Of a DNA stretch of 64,000 bases, positions 18,801-26,751 are shown piece by piece. Each line of letters begins with the position of its first letter. Position 1 is the first letter of the stretch. The DNA comes from Amycolatopsis antarctica (GTDB lineage Bacteria > Actinomycetota > Actinomycetes > Mycobacteriales > Pseudonocardiaceae). The stretch spans positions 85,262-149,261 of the forward strand of contig NZ_NKYE01000018.1 in NCBI RefSeq assembly GCF_002262875.1. The letters are read 5' to 3'. The notes beneath the pieces were generated by a model, which saw nothing but the letters and a program-made list of their open reading frames with translations, was not told the origin of the DNA and did not search any database. The translations under genes and the position numbers were made by a program.

Positions 18801-19000
18801 ACCCCTACAACGAGGCGATCTACCGCGACCTCATGCGCCTGCAAGCGCGACTCGGCCAGAACGACAGCATCCCACGCACCCTGCACCTGCTCACCACATC
18901 GCTGGCCGATCTCGACCAACGCCCCGCCCGAAGCACCCTCAGCCTCGCTGACGCCCTGCAACAGCCAAGAAATAACATATCCGATCGGCAAGCCAGCTAA
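15863..19000 (+). CDS. Membrane LysM-BTAD regulator, 1045 aa
   Basis: Two membrane helices open the protein (residues 12-34 and 72-95), with a further hydrophobic, Ala-rich segment near 110-135. Two LysM-type modules follow (about 194-245, 'YTVVHGDTLWDLAERHLG', and 258-320, 'VTVEPTDTLSAIAERELG'), then another membrane helix (about 376-394). After a long, mostly disordered cytoplasmic region comes a winged-helix plus bacterial transcriptional activation domain (about 792-1035, 'LHLQVLGRLHLTRA' through the 'LWPDAPGERPYNSFHATLSQLRRAL' motif), as in SARP regulators. LysM modules bind peptidoglycan-type glycans, so the protein may couple wall status or pilus assembly to transcription. Last gene of the pilus operon. 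Confidence 0.85.
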   Translation: MTTAPAQRIRGACAALALLVFIAGIPCGLLALGADPAHLLPDHWPGPTPIDQWPERIWNTLRWAWLTGDLVIWLVVAVAWAGWLLLTLSVMVEVIRQTGHGVRTARGLLRRVPRGRWIAGLVAAVLVATSTGTAAASTAAATPVAATAPPRPHEHPITAARISAADTAPDQAAHTVGTATTPIPAAARTEDAVPYTVVHGDTLWDLAERHLGRGTRYHEIVRLSPALLADNPGDLEPGWTLLFPPDAVALPHPADITTASGRTVTVEPTDTLSAIAERELGDPDSWPAIFDLNAGRTQPDGRALRHPDQLLPGWHLVLPAQAPPEQPATPPNSPIPPPAPEAPATPAEQPSSPSVSRGEQPDMPEAQPGAGIALPTGAFVGLGLAALITLAMITVRLRRRRWYLPGARDDADPAGLPVVRALRIAHDTAAPQSADDDNPTEPPGHARPADIHARDRVQATVRAVLPAPPDTSFGVRDGHAIALDLVGTRGLGLTGPGAHAAARALIMTLLAQATSDGLDAMIVMPADDARALFGHDLPDPVPARLRIVDDLPAALGTLEAELVARTDTSDLARDNSPANTAFPRGDTGPAVVVATPTTDTNRRAHAVLDNGSHLGLAGVFLGPWHPGGTARVRDNGTVEATSPTLREDLAGARLFTLPDTDARDLLALLHAADSGSDPTRDRIAASSAAESGTQRQSGPESTAANAQPLVSAYEFATEAPDAAAVTPPAAGAASDNPGEHPTTGPSGPAKTETTEPPSPEVSNHPCPSAARRDDNRTTAPALATAPSPAPPLHLQVLGRLHLTRANPEPRDLIDVLAPRQREILVYLALHRDGCRRETLSAALWPDAPGERPYNSFHATLSQLRRALRRAHEDNTLDIIVNQDSHYRLDQTILTTDLWQLHDANTACRQASATNAVAAAHRVTELYRGDLAEGITADWIDGPREALRRDVLDALSTLIRKIRTDSPEQALALLEQARHLDPYNEAIYRDLMRLQARLGQNDSIPRTLHLLTTSLADLDQRPARSTLSLADALQQPRNNISDRQAS

Positions 19001-19293
19001 ACGAACCCAGTGCCTCTCACAGGGAATAGTCGATCTTCATCGCAACCGAATAATCTCCGGAGATTAGCTCGGGAGACTGCCCTTCACGGGACAACTTGGT
19101 TATACTGGACTAATTCCTTGCGGGAGCTTGACCGCAGTGACACGAACCTATTCGTGTATTCAGGGACTCAGTGGTGGCAGCCGCGGAGGAGATCGGCAGC
19201 AGAACTCAAGGCCGACACTCCGCCGCGTGTGCAATCGGAACGGACGCGGCGGCGAGAGCCGGTAGACCTCTCGCCCGTCCACCTTCTTTTCGG

Positions 19294-19338
19294 CCTTCCT
19301 CTCTGTCTTCCTTTCCGGAGTCCTACTAGAGAGGAAGG
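19294..19338. terminator. 11-bp hairpin in polypurine/polypyrimidine sequence
   Basis: CCTTCCTCTCT (19294-19304) pairs exactly with 19328-19338, with a 23-base pyrimidine-rich loop. It may terminate a transcript starting near the TATACT box at 19101, or form part of an origin structure. Confidence 0.45.
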
Positions 19339-19726
19339 GGTGCGTCAAAGCCTTGTTGCAGGCCAACGCCGGGCAACCCACTTCCTCCGCGCCCCTCGAC
19401 TTCGGTGCCGGCAGGCACGTGAACAGTCGGCTTGGGTGGTGTGTTGTCTCTCTGATGGTTCGCATTGCCTTCCGTTCGCAAGTTCTGTTCTGCTGTAGGC
19501 AACTTCTTTATTATTCTTTTTTCCTGTACTCTTTCTTCTTTTTTCCTCATGATTCCAGTTGGCCGCATAGCGCTTTCTGCCTATTTCTTGCGCGCGAGAT
19601 AAATTCTAACGACAAGGAAACATGCGCTGTAGATATTGACAACCACATGAGCGGCGTAACTGCAAGTGGTACGAGTCGAAAACCGCGAACTATCTAAAAG
19701 AGGAATTCGTACAGATTCCAAGCTCC

Positions 19727-19862
19727 GTGCGGGTCGCGGGCGTGGGCGCTGGCTGCCGCTGTGCGGGTCGCGGGCGTGGGCGCTGGCTGCCGCTGTGCGG
19801 GTCGCGGGCGTGGGCGCTGGCTGCCGCTGTGCGGGTCGCGGGCGTGGGCGCTGGCTGCCGCT
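19727..19862. repeat. Four perfect 34-bp tandem repeats plus a partial fifth
   Basis: The unit starts GTGCGGGTCGCGGGCGTGGG and ends GCTGGCTGCCGCT; copies start at 19727, 19761, 19795 and 19829 and are identical. A fifth copy stops after seven bases (19863-19869). There are no spacers, so it is not a CRISPR array. The 34-bp period is not a codon multiple, so it rotates the reading frame and argues against coding. It is close to three helical turns (about 10.5 bp each), so successive copies would present nearly the same DNA face, as in iterons or recombinase/relaxase binding arrays. Confidence 0.95.
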
Positions 19863-19978
19863 GTGCGGGGCGTCTCTTCCTCTGCGTCTTCCCAGCTCAA
19901 GGGCCCGACAGGCCCTGAGTAGCAAGGTCGACGCCGAAGGTAACAGCGAGATAACGGAACCCGGCTGAAGCTTGAAAG

Positions 19979-20005
19979 TGTCTAGGCAGTGTGTCAACCT
20001 AGACA
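19979..20005. repeat. 8-bp inverted repeat
   Basis: TGTCTAGG (19979-19986) pairs with CCTAGACA (19998-20005) across an 11-base loop. It is in the low-GC block between the tandem repeats and the first phage-like gene. Confidence 0.5.
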
Positions 20006-20534
20006 TGTAACCGAGACAGACCGAAGGGGATGAGGCAGAGAAGGGCGTGAGGACCGGGGCACGGCGTCCCGCGAGCGATCTCCTTCCTTTCTTCCCTTGA
20101 AGGTTTGGTCGTTACGAACCATAAGACCCGCACAGCGCGGGCAGCGGCTTGGGCCGCGCGGACAGCAGCGAAACCGTGCAGGGCAGTAGTGGGGAACGAC
20201 GCGTAGCCAAACGCGCATTTCTAGTCTGAGGTGCGTAGTAACTGCGCTTGCAGCCCCGTTATGTGAATCCCTTGCTATAGAGCGGAGTAGCGCGCATAAA
20301 AGGCATGCCTGCCAGAGGCGTGTCCCCAAGATAACTACATGGTGGTCTAGCACCGACAAACGTCACAACGTGTGGGCGTCCGGATTGTGTAAAGCGGTTG
20401 CCGACATTGAACGACTCTCTTAAGCGCGTCGCGTTTTCGTCGTTCATAGCACGCTATGTCTTACGGGCATGGTTCCCTGCGTTGTGTACTAGACATAACG
20501 GCTTCCCTTTTAGGGAGGTTCAGGGAATGCGCTA

Positions 20535-20546
20535 CCGGTCGACCGG
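20535..20546. repeat. 12-bp perfect palindrome flanked by GCGCTA direct repeats
   Basis: CCGGTCGACCGG is self-complementary over 12 bases. The hexamer GCGCTA occurs on both sides (20530-20535 and about 20547-20552). The arrangement resembles a dimeric protein binding site. It lies about 155 bases before the first gene of the accessory run. Confidence 0.55.
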
Positions 20547-20700
20547 GCGCTATCGCTTGCGATTCCGCATTGCACGGACATAGAAGATGATCCCCTTTGC
20601 ATGAACCGCACCCGACGTGTCCATATTTCGGCCCGTACCAGTTCGCAACTGGCCTGAACCGCCAAGCACGTGCAACTACAACATCATTGGAGGATATGTC

Positions 20701-20859
20701 ATGACACGCAAGGACTTCAAAGAAATTGCGGATTCCGTACGTCGGGAAGTAGTCGCAGACGACGAACGAAAAGCGCTTGCCGACGCCTTGTGCGCGTACT
20801 TCAAATCCGTAAACCCCCGTTTTAACCGGGACCGCTTCTTTGCCGCATGCGGCCTGTGA
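20701..20859 (+). CDS. Small phage/ICE-type protein, 52 aa
   Basis: An ATG at 20701 is preceded by TTGGAGG at 20689-20695. The protein is a helical, charged polypeptide ending 'FKSVNPRFNRDRFFAACGL'. This ending ('NPRFDRxRFLxACG') is a recurring signature of short proteins in actinobacteriophages and mobile elements. Base composition is clearly lower in GC than the flanking pilus locus, which suggests a separate origin. Function unknown. Confidence 0.75.
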   Translation: MTRKDFKEIADSVRREVVADDERKALADALCAYFKSVNPRFNRDRFFAACGL

Positions 20860-20895
20860 CCCGTAACTAATCCGCGCCTGCTGGGAGTGTCAATC

Positions 20896-21660
20896 GTGAA
20901 CAACTCTGAAATTTCTTTCTCTGAAAATGCACTCTTGTACTTCAGCCAAAATTACCGTTACGGGACATGGGACGGTGAAGACTGTGCCCGAGACAATGAA
21001 TGGTCCGGTTTCGGATTCGTGCTCGGATCGGGCGGTGATCCACTGCCAATTCCTGGCGACTACCTCACCGGGCACCAATGCTCCCATATGGTGGACGTGT
21101 CCAACGGGCGAGCGGCAATGCGGCTCATGGAGGAAGCGGCACCAGGGAAAGCGGCAGAGTGGAACGGTCTTCTTGCCTATGACTACGGCGATTCCGCCGC
21201 GCGTGAGGCTGCTACCCGTATCGGCGACTCTCTCGCGGGATACCCCCTGCTCGACGACGAAGACCTGTCCGAGCGGGAATCGGAGAATGCCGCGCGCGTG
21301 CTGATCGATTCCTACGACGTTCCGGAAGACATCGCAGCCGACGTTGTGTCTGCGCTCAGCGATGACGGACAGACTTTGTGCACCGACTGTCACAGCTGGG
21401 ATATCGACCGCATTATGTCCAATCTGGGCTATCGGGAATGCGCCGAGTGTGACAAGTGGCTCGCGACAACGTTTGATGAGCCGCTGCATTACGACTGCGC
21501 CGAATGCTACGCAGAAGACGACTGCGAATGCATTTCCGTAATGATCGATGGATACCGGCACGGTAATCACGCCGTGACCATGTCCGACGTTCGCGAAACC
21601 CTGCGGGGCTGCGAGCACTGTTACCCCCTTGTCTACCCCTACGGCAAAAACGTGGCGTAG
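20896..21660 (+). CDS. Cys-rich accessory protein, 254 aa
   Basis: I prefer the GTG at 20896 (GGGAG 8 bases upstream) over the GTG at 20887. The protein is acidic and low-GC-coded. Its N-terminal half contains 'GHQCSHMVDVSNGR', and residues about 155-225 carry CxxC-type pairs (CTDC, CAEC, CAEC, CEC, CEHC) that could bind two or three zinc ions. No catalytic motif is recognised. It may be a nucleic-acid-binding or anti-defence protein, by context only. Confidence 0.65.
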   Translation: MNNSEISFSENALLYFSQNYRYGTWDGEDCARDNEWSGFGFVLGSGGDPLPIPGDYLTGHQCSHMVDVSNGRAAMRLMEEAAPGKAAEWNGLLAYDYGDSAAREAATRIGDSLAGYPLLDDEDLSERESENAARVLIDSYDVPEDIAADVVSALSDDGQTLCTDCHSWDIDRIMSNLGYRECAECDKWLATTFDEPLHYDCAECYAEDDCECISVMIDGYRHGNHAVTMSDVRETLRGCEHCYPLVYPYGKNVA

Positions 21661-21703
21661 CGAACACGACCGGTCGAGAAGTGCCCGGAAAAGGAGGCGC
21701 ACC

Positions 21704-22111
21704 GTGGATACTAACAATCCGGCCACCGGAAGTGAGCAGGACCGGCAATACGCGATCTTTCGTGACTACGCCGACCAACACGGAGTCCGGCGCGCGTACC
21801 AAACACTGTCCATCATGGGCGTCTGCCATGAACTTATGGTGAGCCTGGCTGTACGTTACCTCACCGAGTCGGGACCACAAGGACATGAAGGGTCCGACAA
21901 CGAAACCGTATTCGCCTACGCCACCGAGCACGGACACGTGCGCGTGATCCTTCGCTGGCGCGGATTATGGCGCGGGTTGGCGTTCTGCTCGGTTGAGCCC
22001 GACGAAACCGAGCAATGGCACCGACACTTCAGTGATGCCGAACAGTGGCTTTCGAAACGTGCCGCACTGAGTCGGGCAGAAAAAGCAATGCAATCGCACT
22101 ACGGCAACTAG
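21704..22111 (+). CDS. Hypothetical accessory protein, 135 aa
   Basis: GTG with a strong AAGGAGG six bases upstream. The protein is mixed alpha/beta with aromatic residues in the second half ('VILRWRGLWRGLAFCSVEPDETEQW'). Nothing matches a family I recognise. It sits between the Cys-rich protein and the DUF932 gene, in the same direction and with short gaps. Confidence 0.6.
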   Translation: MDTNNPATGSEQDRQYAIFRDYADQHGVRRAYQTLSIMGVCHELMVSLAVRYLTESGPQGHEGSDNETVFAYATEHGHVRVILRWRGLWRGLAFCSVEPDETEQWHRHFSDAEQWLSKRAALSRAEKAMQSHYGN

Positions 22112-22215
22112 GCACACCATGTTGTGCCGTTTCGGTGCCGCGCGCGTTCGCGTGCGGACGCCGTGACCGCACAACGGTTTCCGATATCACCTCCGATAAC
22201 GAAAGTGGGTTCGTC

Positions 22216-23220
22216 ATGTCCAAAGAAACCAGCGAATGGCTCAACAACAATGTTTTGATCGGATACACCGACAAGCGCGGCCACGCGTGGCACTACCGGG
22301 CGTCCGCGCAGGGCAGCGAGTCCAACCATTACCCCGGCGCCATCCCGGTCGCCGACGTGCAGCGCCGCCTGTTCCACTGGACCGCCGAACCGGAACCGGT
22401 GCTCGTCTCAGGCAAGTTCGGTCTGCGCCACGTGCCGAACAAGCAAGCCATCACCGCATCCGACACCGGCGACGTCCTCGGGATCTTCGCCGACGGCTAC
22501 ACCGTGCACCAGTACCAGGAATGGCTACTCAACAAGGTCGGCACGATCCTCGACGACGGTCTATCGATCGGTTCCGCGGGCCTGCTGCGCGACCGCCGAC
22601 AGGCATGGGTGAGCGTAGAAGTGCCCGAGAACATCACCACGCCGGAAGGCGTGGAGTTCCGGCCGAACCTGGTCGCCTGCACCAGCCACGACGGCAGCCT
22701 TGCCACCACCTACAAGCGGACCGTCACCAACGTGGTGTGCGACAACACCATGTCGGCCGGTCTGCGCGAGTACGGCCAGCAGTTCAAGGTCAAGCACTCC
22801 AAGAACGGCAAGTTCCGCATCGTGGAGGCCCGCGACGCGCTCGCGATGGTCCACACCGTCGCCGAGGAATTCGCCGCCGAAGTCAAGGCCCTGTGCGAAA
22901 CGACCGTGACCGACCAGGCATGGCGCGCCTTCTTGGACGCGCACACCCCCGTGCCCGAGGACAAGGGACGCGCCCGCACCACCGCGACGAACGAGCGGGC
23001 CGCGCTCAACCGGTTGTGGAACAGCGACAACCGCGTCAGCCCCTGGCGCGGTACCGCGTGGGGAGTGGTGCAGGCCATCAACACCTACACCCATCACGAA
23101 GCGATCGTGCGCAACGCCTCCCGCGCCGAACGCAACATGTCCCGCGCTGTCGACGGCAAGGCCGACGCGCTCGACCAGGACACCGTGACGACGCTCGGCA
23201 AGGTGCTGACTTCGGTCTGA
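22216..23220 (+). CDS. DUF932 phage/plasmid-like protein, 334 aa
   Basis: The ATG at 22216 starts 'MSKETSEWLNNNVLIGYTDKRG'. The central part shows the DUF932 (TIGR03299, phage/plasmid-related) pattern: 'FHWTAEPEPVLV', 'DVLGIFADGYTVHQYQEWLLNKVGTILDD', 'VSVEVPENITTPEGVEFRPNLVACTSHDGSLATTYKRTVTNVVCDNTM'. Members are frequent in phages and conjugative elements. Their role is unknown, though links to DNA transfer and to sensing of foreign DNA have been suggested. Length matches the family. Confidence 0.85.
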   Translation: MSKETSEWLNNNVLIGYTDKRGHAWHYRASAQGSESNHYPGAIPVADVQRRLFHWTAEPEPVLVSGKFGLRHVPNKQAITASDTGDVLGIFADGYTVHQYQEWLLNKVGTILDDGLSIGSAGLLRDRRQAWVSVEVPENITTPEGVEFRPNLVACTSHDGSLATTYKRTVTNVVCDNTMSAGLREYGQQFKVKHSKNGKFRIVEARDALAMVHTVAEEFAAEVKALCETTVTDQAWRAFLDAHTPVPEDKGRARTTATNERAALNRLWNSDNRVSPWRGTAWGVVQAINTYTHHEAIVRNASRAERNMSRAVDGKADALDQDTVTTLGKVLTSV

Positions 23221-23353
23221 CAAGGACCGTCGCCGCTTCGGTGCCCGCGCGGCCCTGCGCCGCGCGGGTGCCGTGGCCGCGAAATGGCCACCACCGGTGC
23301 CCGAACCAAATTCCGGCGCACCACAAAACCCGACACGGGAAGGAAACCAACCC

Positions 23354-24229
23354 ATGGATATGCAGGCATTCGCGGCAGCGATGGCGGACGCGCTCGACGG
23401 AACATGGACGGTCGAACCCGGCCACCACGGGCACCGCGACCGATACCTCATCGGCCCCGACGGCGAACAGCTTCACGTGTTCTACTCCGACTGGGAGAAG
23501 ACACCACGGCTCCGGCTCTCCGCCAGCCTCCCGGCCACACTAGCGACGATCCGGCACCGCCACGGAAACCCGGTGCCACCACATGAAATCACGGTGTCCC
23601 CGGCCAAGACGCCCGAAACCGTCGCCGCCGAGACCGTCCGGCGATTGCTGCCCGGCTACCGGGTCACCCTCGCCGAAACCCGCGAGCTGAAACAACGACT
23701 CGATGAGCAGGCCGCCGCGCGTGACCAGCTGGCGCACGCCATCGCGGACCCGCTCGGCGCGACCGTCCACACGCCGGGCCCCAGCCCCCTCGGCCACGAC
23801 CCGCAGGAAGCAATCGTGCGCTACCAGGGGCCACTGGCCGGCACCGCCACGGTGCCCCGCAACAGCAGGCCCGTGGCGTTCGCCTTCTCGGTCGCCTCGG
23901 ACGACGCCGCCAAGGTTGCCGCTTTCCTCGCGACGTTCCCGCACACCGACCAGCCCACCGAACCCGAACCGGACAGGACATCGGCACCGCAGGACTCGGA
24001 GACGCCTCGATTCACCCGAGACCAGGTTTCCCGCGCTGTCAACGATGGTGCCGACCTCGTAATCGACGAAGTGACGACGAGCGACCGTGACGACGACCTG
24101 ATCAATCTCGTCGTGAACGCCGCGCTCACCCGCCTCAACAACCCCACCGCTGACCTGGAACAGGTCGTCACCGAGTGCTACGACACCGGGCCCTCCGACG
24201 TCCGCAGCTGGTGGAGTAACTGGTCCTGA
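23354..24229 (+). CDS. Hypothetical ICE accessory protein, 291 aa
   Basis: ATG at 23354. The N-terminal 75 residues ('MDMQAFAAAMADALDGTWTVEPGHHGHRDRYLIGPDGEQLHVFYSDWEKTPRLRL') look like a small alpha/beta domain that is recurrent in phage and plasmid proteins with 'D-G-x-Q-L' hairpins. A middle coiled segment and an acidic C-terminal part follow. Unrecognised; it follows the DUF932 gene with a 133-base gap. Confidence 0.6.
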   Translation: MDMQAFAAAMADALDGTWTVEPGHHGHRDRYLIGPDGEQLHVFYSDWEKTPRLRLSASLPATLATIRHRHGNPVPPHEITVSPAKTPETVAAETVRRLLPGYRVTLAETRELKQRLDEQAAARDQLAHAIADPLGATVHTPGPSPLGHDPQEAIVRYQGPLAGTATVPRNSRPVAFAFSVASDDAAKVAAFLATFPHTDQPTEPEPDRTSAPQDSETPRFTRDQVSRAVNDGADLVIDEVTTSDRDDDLINLVVNAALTRLNNPTADLEQVVTECYDTGPSDVRSWWSNWS

Positions 24230-24271
24230 CCACCCAGCCCGCGACTCCAATCCAGAAAGGACAGAGGAAAC

Positions 24272-24931
24272 ATGAGTAAAGGCACCATGAGCGGCGAATG
24301 CGGAACCCCCGGGTGCGACAACATCGGCATGGGAATCTCCATCGCCGTGTCACGCCCCAGCGTCTACCGATGCAGCACGTGCCTGGACTGCATCAACGCG
24401 CTGGTTCCATGCTGGACACCCGGAATGACCGACCGCGACGCCTACGACGCTCGTACCGACGCGATCGGCGAGATGGACGCGGACAGCCTCCGCAGCGAGT
24501 CGGCACAGATCCTCGCGCGACTCGCCGCCGCGCGCGACGCCTACGCCCGGCTGGCCGACCTGATCGGTGCCACCGCCGCGCGGGACCTCGTGATCTCCAT
24601 CGTCGACGCCGGAGACCGCGTCATCGACGTCACGGTCACCAACTGGTGGGCCGCGTACCGCTGGCCCGAACACCACCGCGCCACCGCCCCCGAGCACGAG
24701 CGGTTCGCCTTCACCCACGCATGGCCGATCACGGTCAACGGACTCGGCATCGGCACCGTTCGCCGCGTCACCGAAGGGCACCACGAGCGCTACACCGCCC
24801 GCGACCTCACCGGCGGCAGCACCCGGCCCGACCTGCCCGCCGCCGAAGAACCCACCTACGGCACACCCCATGAGGCCGCACGCGCACTCCGTGCGTGGGC
24901 CGCCCGCATGGGATGGGACCAGGACCACTGA
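24272..24931 (+). CDS. Hypothetical protein with N-terminal Cys knuckles, 219 aa
   Basis: ATG after AGAGG. The first 40 residues contain C-x4-C and C-x2-C-x2-C patterns ('GECGTPGCDN', 'YRCSTCLDC'), a likely zinc site. The rest is an alpha/beta domain with the segment 'VIDVTVTNWWAAYRWPEHH'. No known family; probably an accessory protein of the element. Confidence 0.6.
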   Translation: MSKGTMSGECGTPGCDNIGMGISIAVSRPSVYRCSTCLDCINALVPCWTPGMTDRDAYDARTDAIGEMDADSLRSESAQILARLAAARDAYARLADLIGATAARDLVISIVDAGDRVIDVTVTNWWAAYRWPEHHRATAPEHERFAFTHAWPITVNGLGIGTVRRVTEGHHERYTARDLTGGSTRPDLPAAEEPTYGTPHEAARALRAWAARMGWDQDH

Positions 24932-25006
24932 CCCGCCCGGATATCAGCGGCCCGAACAACACAGCCACGCACTACATGCGAAACAAAATGCAGGAGGCAC
25001 ATCGCC

Positions 25007-26047
25007 ATGTCCTTGGGAACTCTGACAATCCACCACGACTACGAGTCCGGCACCACCGTCGAGGGAACCACTCGTAACAGTCCCGCGCACGCGGCGCTCA
25101 AGGCCCATCCGTCGTGGACCTGGTCTCGCTACGCCACGGCGTGGCTGCTGCGATCCTCCCGGCATCGCCAGTCCAAGCCGTACGCCATCGCCGAGATCGA
25201 GCGCGTGCTCACCGAGGCGGGCTACACCGTCGAGCGCGAGATCAACGACACGATGCCCAGCGTCGAACAGCAGGAAACCGATCTCGCCGACCGGATGGAC
25301 GACCGGGTCGACCGGCTCACCGAGCGCGCCGGGAACCATCAGGCCCAGGCTGATGCCACGCGGGCGAAAGCCGACCAGGTGTTCCACAACATCCCGATGG
25401 GCCAGCCGCTGCTGGTCGGTCACCACAGCTACAAGGCCGACCGCAACCGTCGCGAGCGTGCCTGGAACCAGCTCGGCAAATCCATCAAGCAAGGCGAGTA
25501 CGCCGACGAGCTGGCCCGCCGCGCCGAGACCGCGTCGCACCACATGGGTGCCCGCCACAACCCGGTCACCGTCGCCAACCGGATCGAGAAGCAGGAAGCC
25601 GACCGTCGGCGTCTTCAGCGCGAACTCGACGGCGAACCGGGCTGGGTGACCGAGCCCGGCGAGAACGGCCAGCCGCGGCACCGCTGGGGAATCCAGCACC
25701 CCAGCGAAGCGCGCGCGGTCTACCTGCGGCGCGAAATCACCACCCTCACCGAGCAGATCGACTACTGGAATGGCGTCTACGCCCAGCTCCAGGCCGAGGG
25801 CAAGGCGTCCACGCTGGGGCCGGACACCGTGAGCACAGGCGACTGGGTGCTCTACACCAACATGTGGATGCGAGTACGGCGAGTCAACAAGAAGTCGGTG
25901 ACCGTGCCGAATCCGGTCTTCCCCCCGCCACGGCCGGGAGAGAAAGAGGCCACCTGGACCGTCGCCTGGCACAAGCTGCGCGGCCACCGCACCACAGACC
26001 AGATGCCACCGGAGATCGTCGAGGCATACGAGGCGCCCCGGCACTGA
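25007..26047 (+). CDS. DUF3560 domain protein, 346 aa
   Basis: ATG after GCAGGAGG. The protein shows the DUF3560 signature: a small N-terminal domain with 'GTTVEGTTRNSPAHAALK', then 'RAGNHQAQADATRAKADQVFHNIPMGQPLLVGHHSYKADR', then a coiled-coil repeat and a C-terminal segment with 'DTVSTGDWVLYTNMWMRVRRVNKKSVTV', a small beta domain. DUF3560 proteins are common on plasmids and ICEs. Their function is unknown, with a proposed nucleic-acid link. Confidence 0.88.
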   Translation: MSLGTLTIHHDYESGTTVEGTTRNSPAHAALKAHPSWTWSRYATAWLLRSSRHRQSKPYAIAEIERVLTEAGYTVEREINDTMPSVEQQETDLADRMDDRVDRLTERAGNHQAQADATRAKADQVFHNIPMGQPLLVGHHSYKADRNRRERAWNQLGKSIKQGEYADELARRAETASHHMGARHNPVTVANRIEKQEADRRRLQRELDGEPGWVTEPGENGQPRHRWGIQHPSEARAVYLRREITTLTEQIDYWNGVYAQLQAEGKASTLGPDTVSTGDWVLYTNMWMRVRRVNKKSVTVPNPVFPPPRPGEKEATWTVAWHKLRGHRTTDQMPPEIVEAYEAPRH

Positions 26048-26159
26048 CCGGATCAACTGATGCACGAACTCCAGAACCCGCCCCGTCGACGAAATACGGG
26101 TCACCGTGCACACAGGCGCGCATCTACTCATTTCATTCCCCACAGTAAGGGAAATCGCC

Positions 26160-26723
26160 ATGAACACCACGACCATCGCACCCTCGGCCACTCGACTCGA
26201 CTGCGGCCACATTCCGGTGCCCGACGGAATCGGCACCGGATTCGCGACCGACCCCGCCACCGGCACGACCGCCTGCTACGCCTGCACCGACGAACGACAG
26301 CGCGACGCACTCAACCACGCGACCCGCTTCGCCGCCTACATCGCCTACGACAGCACCACGCTCACAACCTGGTCCGGTGGGCATCTCGCCACCATCGACC
26401 CAGCGGACCGCCACCAGGCCGGCGAACACGCCTTCACGCCCACCGGGCACCGCTGGACCCGCTTCACCTGGCACGCCACCGACGGCGACGGCGGCAGATG
26501 GTTCGGCGTCAACGGTGGACCCGGCCTCGTGGTCTTCCTCCGCCGCCTCCGGGTGTGCGCCTGGCAAACCGAATTCGGCAACGGACGCCCGCCGCGCTAC
26601 TGCCACCGGCGCGCAACCCGGCAGGCCAGCAGCGCACCGCACACCCTCTACTGCCGCCAACACGACCGTATGGCGCGCGATCTCTATGACTGGACCACCC
26701 AGCCGATCACCTCCACCCGATAA
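26160..26723 (+). CDS. Phage-type Cys/His accessory protein, 187 aa
   Basis: The ATG at 26160 has AAGGGA seven bases upstream. It begins with 'LDCGHIPVP...GFATDPATGTTACYACTDERQRD', a CGH/CxxC zinc-finger-like opening seen in many actinophage proteins, followed by 'TTWSGGHLATI' and basic C-terminal segments with two further Cys/His clusters (RYCHRR, LYCRQHDR). Probably a DNA- or RNA-binding accessory factor, by resemblance only. Confidence 0.65.
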   Translation: MNTTTIAPSATRLDCGHIPVPDGIGTGFATDPATGTTACYACTDERQRDALNHATRFAAYIAYDSTTLTTWSGGHLATIDPADRHQAGEHAFTPTGHRWTRFTWHATDGDGGRWFGVNGGPGLVVFLRRLRVCAWQTEFGNGRPPRYCHRRATRQASSAPHTLYCRQHDRMARDLYDWTTQPITSTR

Positions 26724-26751
26724 CCCCTTTTGTGCAAGGAAAGGATCTGCC

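Larger units (their letters stand above)
19001..20700. other. 1.7-kb lower-GC non-coding block
   Basis: No open frame here reads as a protein: every candidate is repetitive, Cys/Arg/Ser-rich junk or broken by a repeat unit that is not a multiple of three. The block contains a TATACT box at 19101-19106, an 11-bp hairpin (19294-19338), a T/C-rich tract at about 19500-19553, four 34-bp tandem repeats (19727-19862), an 8-bp hairpin (19979-20005), a 10-bp palindrome AGGCATGCCT (20301-20310), CATAGC/GCTATG arms (20445-20458) and a 12-bp palindrome (20535-20546). This mixture fits a replication or transfer origin, or a non-coding RNA locus. Confidence 0.5.

Noticed and set aside
19095..19110. Promoter at the TATACT box
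   Set aside because: A good -10 match but no -35 hexamer at the proper distance; noted only within the block description.
19010..19498. 162-residue frame in the low-GC block
   Set aside because: No ribosome site, arbitrary composition, and it crosses a hairpin; surrounding sequence looks non-coding.
19727..19862. Possible CRISPR array
   Set aside because: Units are directly adjacent without spacers and no cas genes are present.
19666..19968. Frames across the 34-bp tandem repeats on both strands
   Set aside because: The repeat unit is not a multiple of three, so the apparent repeats of Gly/Arg/Cys come from frame rotation rather than a protein repeat.
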